Assembly: GCA_029931535.1 (NCBI GenBank)
Contig: JAQPZY010001628.1
Coordinates: 3,486,501-3,550,500, forward strand
Reading direction: 5' to 3'
Length of the DNA stretch: 64,000 bases
DNA from: Margaritifera margaritifera
Taxonomy: Eukaryota > Mollusca > Bivalvia > Unionida > Margaritiferidae
Below the pieces are notes generated by a model, which did no database searches, was not told the DNA's origin, and worked only from the letters and a program-made list of their open reading frames with translations. A program made the translations under genes and the position numbers. Positions 45,066-56,942 of this stretch are shown here, in pieces. Within the stretch, counting starts at the first letter, position 1. Every line of letters begins with the position of its first letter.

Positions 45066-45493
45066 CATGTTTGTACAGAATCTAAGTATCAGTTCTTTTG
45101 TGAATTCCTTGGCATTTTTAACTCCGTGACATTTTCTACGTATAATTTTATTATTTCGCACATAGCTTTATCGTTAGTGTCAATAGGTTTATCTATAGAT
45201 GCAATAAGAAAGACATTTGGCATAACGTCTACTACCACACTGATTGATAGATTTATTAGCCAACAATTTATTCAATATTTTGTTCTAGCATATGTACATT
45301 TAACTAAAATCAAATAAGTTATGTATTATTTAGTGAATCAATAGTAATCATTTCAGCGTTAGAAATGCAAAACATTATACATCATTTTCTCTCAAATGAC
45401 AATTCATTTAAGTAAACTTTCTTAAATACATTATTTTAAAACAAATATAAATTTCAGTGTTAGAAGTAAGCAATTGTGATTTTTTTATTTTAA

Positions 45494-45805
45494 GTGAGAA
45501 GAGCCGATTTACACGCACTTATAGAATACATCAACATGATGTTGGAAGTACGTTTAGATTCAATTGATTCACTTCGAAAAACTTTATTCTCAATAACTGC
45601 AACAGAAGAAAAGCAACAAGAAAAGATATAACAGCTTGAAATAAAAATTCTTGTTGAGGAACTTTTAGTCAGAGCGGATAAAAAGATCTAAATTGGAGAA
45701 GTGTACAATAGACTGTTTGTAAAGAAGCATTGATAAATTAGAATCGATTATTAATCAATTAATTGAAATGAGCAATATATATGATAATGAGTTAGACGAT
45801 AATAT
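45494..45805 (+). pseudogene. Unrecognised coiled-coil-like coding segment
   Basis: After an acceptor-like TTTTTTATTTTAAG (45480-45493) a frame reads RADLHALIEYINMMLEVRLD and continues with Leu/Ile at heptad-like spacing. After two stops and one shift near 45725 it continues as KLESIINQLIEMSNIYDNEL up to about 45800. The pattern suggests an alpha-helical coiled coil. A LINE inserted on the opposite strand cuts it at about 45803. No family recognised. Confidence 0.4.
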
Positions 45806-45934
45806 TAATAATAATAATAATAATAATAGTCCTTTATTCAAAGCGAATAACACAGTTAGATGAAAGCTAGCCTCACTTGAAGTCCTTAGACTTAGAGTAA
45901 CATACTATTCAATCAACACCATCATGAAATATCA

Positions 45935-45993
<59 letters not shown>

Positions 45994-46560
45994 TATAGAT
46001 ATACTAGGAAGACAAAAAAAACCCAAACAATAACTTCCATTTATGGCATGTTTGTATTTAGATTTAAATTCTTGACCACGTGTGCCACGTTAACAGATAA
46101 TGGTAAAGAATTCCAGACCATGGCACTTTAGTACCGATAACTTCTTTAGAAGTTTTTGCATCGTTTCAAAGTTTGAAAGTTATTTTGAACCTCAGATCGT
46201 GAGTCATATTATTTGTTTTTACACACTTGAACAAATGTTTGAAGGTAACATGGTACCATTCCATGAACGCGTCTGTAAGAAAGAAATCCCTTAAATAAAT
46301 TCTATCATGATAAGTCATCCAATGTGACTGAAAATAAATATTCAAAAGACATATCGTAAATGAATCTAGAATGATACGTAAAGCCCTTTTTTGTAACTTT
46401 AGGACTTCATTTAGGTGTGATTTAGAACAGTTCCCACAATATATTACACATTAGTCCATTGTAGACAAAATGTATATATTGAAATACAGTACTCTGATAT
46501 CATGGGTTTTGTAATGCGACTTTGCAGTGGTATTTTAGCAGCCATTGATTTGCAAAAATA
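45803..46560 (-). mobile_element. 5'-truncated LINE, C-terminal end with (ATT)n tail
   Basis: The minus strand reads SHLNEVLKLQKRALRIILDS (near 46380-46440), the conserved block after the RT thumb in many LINEs, then a decayed C-terminus. It ends with AATAAA (plus-strand 45833-45838) and an (ATT)n tail (45805-45829). A (TA)n array at 45938-45990 lies in its 3' part. The insertion interrupts the coiled-coil-like segment. Confidence 0.7.
45938..45990. repeat. (TA)n microsatellite
   Basis: About 26 perfect TA units. Confidence 0.95.
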
Positions 46561-46639
46561 ATAAACATTCGTATTTCATTCCATGTTGTCAAGATATACA
46601 CCCATTGCATAGCTGGGAAATAAATCAACGAGTGAGCAG

Positions 46640-47098
46640 AAAAGCAATATGAAGAGAATAGACGAAATTTTCAATTCATTGTCAGGGTCAACATATATTG
46701 ATATGATGACAGGTTACAGTTAAAGTTAAATACAAAAAGTTGAACAATAGTAAGAGTCTTCACCAGGTAATCGCCATAATAGCTTCATCGTTGAGATAGT
46801 AAAACAAATGTTGGAGTTTTTTCTATAATAAATGATTGTTGTGGAAAAAGATGACACAACCATTACAAAAATAGATTTGAGTGTTGTAAATCAGTAAAAT
46901 GAACATAATGAGCTAGATGGGTGGAAAAAGAACCACCGAAAAGCAGTAATAAGTGGAGTTAGCCCTTTTCCGACGGGATACGATTCCGGTCATAAGTTCA
47001 CTGCATTCCGTCTACCACTTTCCCAGAAGTGTGCATTTAACCGTGTAATACATCATCATTTTACGTGTACTCTTTTGAAAAGAAGGAAAAAAAGGTAG
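46640..47098 (+). pseudogene. Unrecognised coding segment
   Basis: From an ATG at 46832 one frame is open to TAG at 47096-47098 with a single stop (near 46895), 88 codons in all. The second half reads as ordinary protein with Gly/Pro/aromatic content (ISGVSPFPTGYDSGHKF). A shorter open piece lies upstream (46645-46720). No family recognised. The frame is the same modulo three as the open pieces at 42281, 43829, 45494 and 47666, which may be coincidence. Confidence 0.4.
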
Positions 47099-47422
47099 AA
47101 GGTACACAAATGCAGTCACAAAATAAGTTTAAAATTTCCCCAAAACTTGTACAAATTTGATTTAAAATTGAGTTTCAGTGCGGAGATAAAAAATGGCGGT
47201 CAGTACTGAAGAGGCAAGTGATGGCAGTTATGTGAATGCTGAATTAGTTGCAAATAAGACGTCTCGTAGCATAGTAATAAATGTATAATATTTCAGAAAA
47301 ATGAAATTAAAATTGAAACACTTAACGTGAAAAACAGTGCAAAAAATGTTTTTGTATTTTGTGGGTTTAACGCCATTTTTCAGCACATGATAGGCTATAC
47401 ATGGCGGCTAGTATATTTGTTG

Positions 47423-47598
47423 AAGGAAGAATCCTGGAAAAACCGGGAATAACCACCGACCACGGGAATCTACTGGCAAGCTTTCTCATATACCCACGTT
47501 GGCCGGGCAGAGACTCGAAACCACGCGGACAGAGGTGAGATGTCAGTGATCTGTAAAGACGAGTGCCTTAGACCTCTTGGCCACCCGGGGCCCCCATT
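47423..47598 (-). mobile_element. tRNA-derived SINE
   Basis: On the minus strand a GGGCCCCGGGTGGCCAAGAG head contains the A box (TGGCCAAGAGG, 47573-47583). A B box (GGTTTCGAGTCT, 47511-47522) follows, and then the body with TGCCAGTAGATTCCCGTGG and a GGTTATTCCCGG-like end. The tRNA part resembles a class II (Leu-type) tRNA. This head-body combination is one I associate with mollusc genomes. Confidence 0.8.
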
Positions 47599-47639
47599 GA
47601 GAAATAATACGAAAGATATGCAAGAATGTTTATAATTGT

Positions 47640-47938
47640 AAAAAAAAATATATTTAGAATGTGTAATGGAAACTACATCAGTTGTTATCGGAATAACAGC
47701 TGCTAATTTCGGAATAGCTCAAGTTATGAGTGGAGCAATAATACTATTAACCATAATAAATATCTTAATTTGTGGACTTACAGCCGGTGCAGTTGATTAT
47801 AAATTATTAATATTAAGGTATTTAAACATGATGATAAATCGACTGCAATGGGTTAATATTTGTGTAAAAACAATGATAGATAGCAGTAACTCCTTTGCAA
47901 AAAAGGCCTTGAAATCAAGAGAAAACGGACTGATGTAA
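47640..47938 (+). pseudogene. Small unrecognised membrane-protein-like ORF
   Basis: The ORF from ATG 47666 (90 codons) has two hydrophobic stretches in its first half (VVIGITAANFGIAQVMSGAI and IILLTIINILICGLTAGAV), long enough to cross a membrane, followed by a more polar tail ending at TAA 47936-47938. It follows an acceptor-like TATATTTAG. No family recognised. Listed as a pseudogene because its surroundings are decayed, although this ORF itself is intact. Confidence 0.35.
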
Positions 47939-48273
47939 AGCATGAAACCTTGCAATAAAGTTTTAATAGGGTAAGCACGGGTTTTCACTAAATGAAATAT
48001 TGTTTAATATTTTCGTACTATTCCTGCTGATTCGTTAAGCATAGGAGAGGCTATGTTTGTCTACTTTTGTTCCCTCGAGTTTTTTAAAATATGTTTTTGG
48101 GGGTTTATTAGTCAACTCCACCATCTTCTTAGACGCACACCAACAATATGGGATCGGTATGGTGACTTTGGACAAGTGTTCTTCGGAATAATTATTATGC
48201 GTTTCTTCCATACAACGGTATTCATTAGTACCAAAGTCTCAAACATTCCCCCCCCCCTCTCCGGTACCATACA

Positions 48274-48453
48274 ATGGAGAAAAGTGAGATAGTTTCAAAA
48301 AGCACATTGTATATCCGCAACAGTGAAACCAATGCTATGCTAAACGGTAGGAATATGAAACTTGCCGCAATGATTACCGAAATGTCCCTGGCAAATTTCA
48401 GTTTCAAAACTGGATGGAAGAGATCAGGTTTAAACACAGGGATCAAAGGTTAA
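48274..48453 (+). CDS. Short ORF, 59 codons, possible transposase-like HTH piece
   Basis: The ORF from ATG 48274 to TAA 48451-48453 has balanced amino acid use unlike chance ORFs here. Its end (LANFSFKTGWKRSGLNTGIK) loosely recalls the second helix-turn-helix of CENP-B/Tigger-type transposases, where a Gly-Trp pair precedes a basic stretch. The resemblance is weak and may be chance. No TIRs were found around it. Confidence 0.3.
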   Translation: MEKSEIVSKSTLYIRNSETNAMLNGRNMKLAAMITEMSLANFSFKTGWKRSGLNTGIKG

Positions 48454-50624
48454 AGGGTACAACGCTTGCTAATTCTTCTGACACCAGTATATGGAATCAT
48501 GCGAATTTGCTTTGTTATTGTTTTTTCCTAAATTTTATTACACATGAATTAAAAGAAATTTGCTGTATTTTTTTCACTTAATCCAGCAGTTTTAAATTTA
48601 AGTTGATTTTACTTTTGTTTTCTAAGATATTTAATTTGTACATAATTAAGGACATTCCACACGCTTTAATGTAACAAGGTATGTTGCATAAGGTTTTGCA
48701 AAATAGGCATAATTAGATTATTTTCAAGCATAGCATGAATATTATTGTACTCTTTTAATGAGAAGATCATACATGATGATATACAAAAAGAGAAAAGCAA
48801 TTGCACAAATGCTAAAATATGTCTTAAGGTTCGACTCTACAGTTTTGAACTTTGCAAAGTTATTGATTTTAAAAAGAAAAGAAGTTGGTTATTTGAAAAT
48901 ATACCATGTATATCTTAGGTATTGTAAAAAGAACTTTTCTTTATCTTGGTGTATGATTGATTGGTGTAATTTGGGTTGGAGAGTATACAGCTTGGTTTTA
49001 CCACAGATGTACATCCCTCAAACGACTGCTAGCTTTGCATGGTCATTTTCCCTTCCTGGACTTCAGAGATAAATTGAAAAAAAACTATCCGATAACTTTT
49101 TATTAATATTTTATATTTTATAATTCATTTATTGGACTTTCAGAGGGTAGCATTATCTATTTTTGGCAAAATTCATTTGCTCTATTTTAATAACTGCTAA
49201 ATTTAGCGTACTTTGGATTAGTTCAAGTTTATTTCTCAAGCACATTGAAGCAGCCATTTAGATCAGCTATCTGCTTTAGACAGCGGATCGTTTCCGTAAT
49301 ACAACATATCAAGAAATTTCAGTCACAGTACATAAAAGTAACATAGATGTATGATAACATTCTCTCCAATCTGCTTGTTGCAAATGCACACAACTTTATC
49401 TTATACTTGTCCATCTTTCAAAAGTAGTTAATAATTGTGGAGCGGAACCTGTGTGTATCGCTGGGAGCTTAATTGTAATGATTGCATCTTCTGTCTCTTA
49501 TTAAATAAGGAAAAAGAAAAATTATCATACAATTATAATATTCGGAATAACAAACCTTTAAAATAAAACGATAAAGCCAACGAAACGCTTGGGAGACGTT
49601 GGGAAATCTTTAGCAATTGCGAACTGCCATAAATCGGTCACAGGCTTTCTGTTGCGGAAAACCGATGTAGGCTCAATTATTGTGTCATGCTAAAATAATT
49701 CACTCCCCAACATACTTTTCTTTGTGTATTTAATAAGAGTAGTCTATGATGTTCAAAATGTGCAAATTTGATGAAGTTTTAAATACTAATTATTATTTTA
49801 TCGACAATTAGTGACAGAGTACTTTTACCCATACTTTACTATGTAGTGACCCTAACTTGGGGATATGTATTCAGTTAAAAGTAGCCTAAGAAAATGCACA
49901 CATACCTATACATTTTAAAGTAATTTATGACTGCTTGGACCTTTAGCTGTGTAAAAATATCAATATTTTAAACATTTAAATCCCCCAATATCCCACAAGG
50001 AACCATCCTTATGTAATATAATTTTCATAAGAACCACATGTTCGGAAACACAAGGCTAAGAGTCAGACGGAATTTTCATATTTAAAACCAGTCGTTTTTA
50101 ATCTGATTTAACTTTACCACCAGTGCATTGTAGTTTAGCATGTTTATTTAAAGTGCCTGATCCACTCATAAAATATGTACTTCAGCGAAAGCATCTTGCT
50201 TTTTTTTCTATCACATCCAGCATGATCAATGCATTCACACCACAATACCTTGTTCCAGGTGATGTACGCTGATGAAATATAGCCGAATCTTGTCTACTTT
50301 GATTATATGTTTAAGAAGTACTGGTTGGAAATTCCGAAAAGAAGAAAATGGCATAAAGGGGTTCAAGATGAATCACGGATTGTGTCATTTGTTATTATTT
50401 CAGAATCGTTGCCACTTACCTTGACTGAAGCTGACGCTTGTCGGTGGCAATTTGCCCGTAAAATCGGGTCACGTCAAGTTAATGTAATTACAGTCTACGC
50501 TTTGCTCAGATAGCGTTATGTGTACCAACCTTGCACGGAAATAAAAAGTAGCTTTTATTTCTAGACATCGTTCTAACTCTGGTTTGGATTACCGGGTTAA
50601 AATGTTGCCTGTCTGATTTTATGT
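48454..50624. other. AT-rich, no gene recognised
   Basis: ORFs at 48758-49072 and 50307-50513 (plus) are short and unrecognised. In the second, an internal TTGTTATTATTTCAG (50389-50403) resembles a splice acceptor. On the minus strand, 49220-49340 ends in TGTGCTTGAGAAATAAAC, like a LINE or mRNA 3' end. Confidence 0.4.
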
Positions 50625-51040
50625 CTCTTGTTATATTGTACACTTACATAAATGCATAACCATGCTGTGAACCTAAAGATGTCGAGGTAATGATGGAAGT
50701 CTAATGAAGAGTAATGGAAGAGTCCCAGTTGAGATTGTCTAGTAATGCAACATAAAACGGCAATTTGGCTTTGCTATTGATGCTGTAATGGGATTTAAAG
50801 ACACATCCAAACATTCATCAACATTTCGTCTTGATAAATGCATGGTAACTGGAGCCAAGTTTTCATCAAAATTTAAATTTATGGTGATTCCCTACTGTTT
50901 CTGCATTTGAAACATACCCATTGCCAATTCAGCAAGGGGCACTGAATAATGACGAAACATATTATATTTAGCACACATAGTACATGATTCTGCACGCTTG
51001 TTTTTAACGTTGATCTTCTCATTACAATTTGTAGACCCTT
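50625..51040 (+). repeat. Dispersed repeat family R2, single copy
   Basis: It shares CAATTTGGCTTTGCTATTG and TGCTGTAATGGGATTTAAAG (about 50760-50800) and downstream text with 17.4-18.5 kb. Confidence 0.65.
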
Positions 51041-51516
51041 AATGCGTCAAGAATGTTGGTGAAAAGTAGATTTTCATCAGTCTAAAAAAATATTATTTAT
51101 TATATTATGGTTAAAAAAAAAACTCATAAGGGATAAATAAATGTTACGAACAAAATGAAGAGAAATGAATATATATCTTCCTCTTTTAAAGCGTAATATA
51201 ATTGTTTTATGTTTATATTTTTCTTCTCACAAAAACTTAACTTCTTTTATTTTTTATTCATGCACCTTTACACAACTCAACCAGGCTTTCCATTTTCTCT
51301 TCATGCATGTACTATGGATCTAATTGCACATCGGCATGAATACAAAACTGTACATCTACAGAGTAAACAATATACAGGAATACAAATACATTCTTTATAT
51401 AAAACAATACTTATAGTTACGCTTTGTTTGGAAATCAATACTTAAATAATAATATAAACTGATTTTTGTAGAAAATGTGTCCTTATATCACAAGATCAAA
51501 TCATTTTTAAACAGAT

Positions 51517-51518
<2 letters not shown>

Positions 51519-51579
<61 letters not shown>
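51519..51579. repeat. (TA)n microsatellite
   Basis: About 30 perfect TA units. Confidence 0.95.
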
Positions 51580-51581
<2 letters not shown>

Positions 51582-51921
51582 CACATGGTTATTACCCTAT
51601 GTGAGGTTGCATGTATTCAAACCAAAAACTTCAGCGTAGGTAAGAAAGCATGTATATATGTATGTATTTGTGTGGGTAGGTAATTAGGCAAGTATATGGT
51701 ATCTCATTATCACCTATTATTAGACATGCACTTTTTATACGTTTTATAGCTGTTATTGATTAAGAATGTATACGTTTGTTGTATTTTTTTAATTATAATG
51801 GCTAGAAAAATGCGAGTTTGTGTATTGTGTCAGTGCAAAACCAGGTTGGAAGAATTTTTATCCAATCCCTTCACCACATTGTATTCACACCAACAAACAT
51901 GTTTAAAACAGAATAATCTGC

Positions 51922-52036
<115 letters not shown>

Positions 52037-52114
52037 CCAATCATGTTATTATTATTTTCACCTCAAAAAGAAAAACAGATTTTTCGGCTTTATCATTACC
52101 AGTTGACTTATTTA

Positions 52115-52984
52115 CACAGGCACTTGATTCAATCATTGGAATCCTCCCTACTCCAAAATTAACACAAGGTAACTTACTCTCGAAGTTCACGATCTGACCC
52201 CTCGACGACTCCGTTCTAATTGTCCTATACTATCTGCACATTTAATCACTCATAACTTACACCACCGTAAAGAAAACATTCCAAGCCTTCCTCTCCATGT
52301 ACCATTTAGGTACCTTACTGATTTAAAATGGCCACTTTTATGCGAAGTTTATCCGTTGCTTCGTGTCTTACCCACAATGTCACGGTTTTGAACAGTACAC
52401 TTCCGGTGTACTTCGGAGTGAATGCGACCAGATTTGCTTCAGCCTAACTATTTCGAATTTCCCTCTTTTCATGAAATCTGACGTTCGGGATATCTCTTCT
52501 TTTATGTAAAAGTGTATACGGTGTCATGACCTCTACGATACACATACAATATAGTAAATGAATTGATTAGTTGAAAAAAATGTACGCAATTTTATTTTCC
52601 AAATGATAAAAAAAAGATTTGATTTGAATTTGAATTGAAATTGTTGTTATTTTAGGTATTCATTGTTCATATATACATAATGCCCAATAGTCGCATTCAC
52701 TCCGAAGTAGACCGGAAGTGTACTGTTCAAAACCGTGACATTGTGGGCAAGGCACGAAGCAACGGATAAACTTCGCATACAAGTGGCCATTTAAAATCAG
52801 AAGGTACATGGGGGGGGGGGAGGCTTGGAATGTCTTCTTTACGGTGCTGCAAGTAACGAGTGACTAAATGCGCATATAGTAAAGGACAATTAGATCGAGG
52901 GATCTGATTGTGAACTTCGAGAGTTAGTTACCTTGAGTTAATTTGGAGTAGGGAGGGTTCCACTGGTTGAATCAAGTGCCTGTG
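52115..52984. mobile_element. Long-TIR non-autonomous DNA transposon, 870 bp, with target duplication
   Basis: The ends CACAGGCACTTGATTCAA are inverted copies. The inverted repeats run about 317 bp on the left (52115-52431) and about 297 bp on the right (52688-52984), with roughly 90% identity by eye and small indels (including a G run at 52810-52819). The flanks are CTTATTTA (52107-52114) and CTTATTTG (52985-52992). The 256-bp centre has no ORF. An 8-bp duplication suits hAT, P or related superfamilies, but the long TIRs are more like foldback or MULE-type elements. The superfamily is open. Confidence 0.85.
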
Positions 52985-53172
52985 CTTATTTGCTATATAA
53001 ATTTTTTGTTGTTGAAACTTTGCTCTAGTACCACGTGTTTGTGATAAATCAAAAAGTTTAAAACTTCAACACTTAGAAAAATATAATAAGTAATTCAATA
53101 ATATAAACGCAAACTATATTTAACCACACAGTTTATGTATGAAAGTGTACAAAAAATAAAGAAGACAAGTCA

Positions 53173-53174
<2 letters not shown>

Positions 53175-53233
<59 letters not shown>
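53175..53233. repeat. (TA)n microsatellite
   Basis: About 29 perfect units. Confidence 0.95.
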
Positions 53234-53236
<3 letters not shown>

Positions 53237-54504
53237 CGTTAAATTATTTCTCAGTCAACAATCTCCTCGTTACAATTTACTATCCTTTTTCTTGCAGACC
53301 AATCTGATGATTATTATTTATATACAAATTAGTCCACAAAAACAGACGTTAATATGCTTCAGCCTTGTGATTACAATAAATATTACACACCAAAAGACTA
53401 TTAAATGCTGAAATATATCTCCTCATACTCATTACATGTACAGTTTGTAAGAATTCTGTAGCAGTTCAATGAACTTCTCACAAGAAAAGTTGATCATGAT
53501 TTTAGTCTCCTTCACGTATCTTCACTAGGTACCCAATAAACTACATTTACCATAACTCCACAAAACAATACATACTGATTTGGAAGCGAAATTTGGCTTA
53601 AGGACTCAGATATAAAACATAGCACGATTATTTGAAGACCAGCCGTAGGAGTATGATACATACTGATCACAATATGCACAACACATTCCGAATGAACAGG
53701 ATAGTGAATAAAGGTTTGATGAAGTCATACTTTTTAGAGTTAGAGATTTAATGATGTTATAACAATAACGTACAATATAGCTGAATAAATTTTCTTTTTC
53801 CTCTTAGGCTGCTGCTTTGGTGGTACTACTACAACTGCTACTACCATTACAATAACAACTACTACTACTAAATTGAACATAGTCAATAGAATTAAGCCAT
53901 ATCTTGATTCTTCTACTTTATTATTCTTATGTTAAAAATCGATGAAACGATGGATTGAATGATCAATTAATCAATTAATCTCATAGATAAATACAAACTT
54001 AATTTTACCTGGCCCCCTTGTCTTTACTCAGTGATATCAGTTTAAATATGAACACAATTGATTATTATATAGAACTAGTGCTACATAAGTAAAGGGGGAC
54101 AAAATTAAATTGAAACGAATATTATGCATCACTGAACATTAGTAATATTTGTAGAGAGTGGATAGTAATGTTGCTACCAATTAAAGTTGTATTATTTTAA
54201 TTTCAAATTTCTAAAACCCCTACATATTTCTTTACTATACTTGTGCAATGTAGTCGTGTAACTTTTTGAGAAGATCGAACAAAAATGTGTTTGGATTCAG
54301 GTAGGATAACAAGGTAAGGGATATAAATTGTATATTTTACTGTGTTTAGATGCCAAAAATATATGAAAGTATTTCCTTTGTTTTAAATGATGTATTTCTT
54401 ATAATTCTCACAAGTCGACGCATTACTGGAGAGATCGACTGTGGACGCATAAAGTATCGCTAGATTTGAGCATAATATTTACTTCAATTAAATTATCCTG
54501 CGCA
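53234..54504. other. AT-rich, nothing recognised
   Basis: A degenerate ACTACTACAACTGC-type triplet tract lies at 53822-53872. No gene. Confidence 0.45.
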
Positions 54505-54523
54505 ATATATATATATATATATA

Positions 54524-54594
<71 letters not shown>
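54505..54594. repeat. (TA)n microsatellite, 90 bp
   Basis: TA run interrupted once (TATTAATA near 54526). Confidence 0.95.
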
Positions 54595-54597
<3 letters not shown>

Positions 54598-54798
54598 GTG
54601 TGTTTGAATAGTTAGACGGCTCTCTTGTGTATAATTTGCCTTTGCTGGTACAAAATAATGACAGTCATTCAATCATTGTCAGCCTTAAACAAAACTGAGG
54701 TTTTGATTGTAATAATGAAAAGTAGTCAGTTTTATGAATTTCGCTTTTCTCTGACACGGAATTGGTCCGATTAGGATTTGATAGATGCCAAAGGAACT

Positions 54799-55130
54799 GA
54801 GCATTTTCGGACTTTACCAAGCATGGAGATGGACAGAGATAAGTAATAAATGCGAGCATTTTCGGACTTTACCAGGCATGGAGATGGACAAAGATAAATA
54901 ATAAATGCGAGCATTTACGGATTTTACCAGGCATGGAGATGTACAGAGATAAGTAATAAATGCGAGCATTTTCGGACTTTACAAGGCATGGAGATGGACA
55001 AAGATAAGTAATAAATGTGAGCATTTTCGGACTTTACCAGGCATGGAGATGAACAAAGATAAGTAATAAAAGCGAGCATTTTCGGACTTTACCAGGCATG
55101 GAGATGGACAAAGATAAATAATAAATGCGA
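54799..55130. repeat. 55-bp minisatellite, 6 copies
   Basis: The unit GCATTTTCGGACTTTACCAG plus GCATGGAGATGGACAAAGATAAGTAATAAATGCGA is very homogeneous, and the last unit is truncated. Confidence 0.95.
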
Positions 55131-55864
55131 GATAAATGTTGGTAACACAGAATACAGAGCTCGACATATTTTTTTATTTTATATATAAGTGTTCATGATC
55201 CAAGTATTGGAAATCATAGAAACAGATCGCAAGCTATAGCAAATGAGATTAATCATTTTATATATTAAGTGAAATTTGAAGTCGAAATATGTATAGTCTC
55301 ATAATTTCTTTATGTTGTTTGCATATATTCATAAATATTACAGTTGTGTCTGTCTTAGTTTCAAATGAGTAAGTATATGTCAACATACAAAAAACTAATG
55401 GATACATCTCTCTGCCCCCCGCCCCCCCCCCTCAAAGTAAAGTGAATCATTATTATGTCTTCATGCAAAATTGTTGAGCAAATGCGTACTGAATGAGCGA
55501 TGAGCAATGCAAAAAATGAATAAATAAATTAAATAAATGGTGCACGTTTTATTGTAAAGTTGAACTTGTACTAGTGTACATATAGAAACAAATTCGAACA
55601 TGTTACCTTAAGATATCCACGCTGTCTATACGTAGGAGAGAAAGTTTCAGTGTACACGTATTTTGAACTTTTTGTCTTTACATTTTAAGTTGAAGCTCTC
55701 TTCTTAAAACCATTTTAGCTCTAAAGTAGATAATGGAACCAACCGCAATGAGTATTAAAAACCTCCCACCATGAAGCATCCTTGTCAAACTATATCAATG
55801 AAATATCAGTCCATGTTGAATTACAACACATACACAAGCTCTCAAGTATAACCATCATCTCCTC
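55131..55864. other. AT-rich, nothing recognised
   Basis: Contains a C-rich tract at 55415-55431. No coding signal. Confidence 0.45.
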
Positions 55865-56178
55865 TCTTCCTTTAGATCAGATTATTAACAGAGTTTGTGT
55901 AAAAATATGGCCACCCTGTTTGCCTTTAGATCTGATTTGCAGACGGTGTTTGTGTGAAATGATGACCACCCTCTTTCCGTTTAGTTCTGATTGTAGGCGG
56001 TGTGGGTGTAAAACTATGACCACCCTCTGTTCCTTTAGATCCAATTGTTAACTGTGTTTGTGTAAAAATATGGCCATCCTGTTTCCATTTAGATTAGATT
56101 GCAGACGGTGTTTGTGTAAAAATATGACCTCCCTCTTTCCTTTAACATCAGATTTCAGGCAGTGTTTGTGTAAAAATA
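55865..56178. repeat. 54-bp minisatellite, about 5.6 copies
   Basis: GTTTGTGT anchors lie at 55893, 55948, 56002, 56056, 56110 and 56164, mostly 54 bp apart. Units are more diverged than in the neighbouring arrays. A multiple of three, so both strands show spurious ORFs. Confidence 0.9.
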
Positions 56179-56436
56179 AAGCTTGTTTAATTTTATTTGG
56201 AGAGGAAAATAATGCATGCCTGATGCGTTCTGTGTTATGTTTAAATAAACCATTCAAATTTCGCAGTAATCGCTAATTTATATGAGATAATATAAACGGG
56301 ACACAGTTACCCTGTCATATGGCATATATGTGACTTCTGTCGCATGACATACATTAATTCATTTTTCTTCTCAACGTTCAACACCAGGGGAAAGTATGGA
56401 AGAACATCGAAGGATAATTTAGATCATTTATCTGGA

Positions 56437-56544
56437 TACTGTATTAACAATACAAAGGAGTTCATTAGTTAATACTGTATTAACAATACAACGGAGTTCA
56501 TTAGTTAATACTATATTAACAATACAACGGAGTTCATTAGTTAA
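56437..56544. repeat. 36-bp minisatellite, 3 copies
   Basis: Three units of TACTGTATTAACAATACAAC plus GGAGTTCATTAGTTAA, exactly 36 bp each. Confidence 0.95.
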
Positions 56545-56726
56545 CATGAGAAAATGTGTAATAACATTACATTTAAAATGAAAAGTTGCAAAAATGAATA
56601 AAATCTTACACCGACTCGAATAGCTCAATGAAGCTGTGGTTTTTCTTTCTTCTTTTCAATATGTCATCGTTGCAAGTTATCTATATTATGATATCGACAA
56701 AATCTAATCATACTATTAAAAATCTG

Positions 56727-56942
56727 AACATTACCTCCAGACAAGGCATAAGCAAAATATTGAACATTACCTCCAGACAAGGCATAAGCAAAATATTGAA
56801 CATTACCTCCAGACAAGGCATAAGCAAAATATTGAACATTACCTCCAGACAAGGCATAAGCAAAATATTGAACATTACCTCCAGACAAGGCATAAGCAAA
56901 ATATTGAACATTACCTCCAGACAAGGCATAAGCAAAATATTG
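56727..56942. repeat. 36-bp minisatellite, 6 identical copies
   Basis: Six units of AACATTACCTCCAGACAAGG plus CATAAGCAAAATATTG with no differences that I see, so the array is young. It is unrelated in sequence to the 36-bp array 180 bp upstream. Open frames on both strands are artefacts of the period. Confidence 0.97.

Noticed and set aside
45803..45860. Poly-Asn coding tail of the coiled-coil-like segment
   Set aside because: The AAT run and following text are the reverse complement of a LINE 3' tail (AATAAA plus ATT repeats), not coding sequence of the plus strand.
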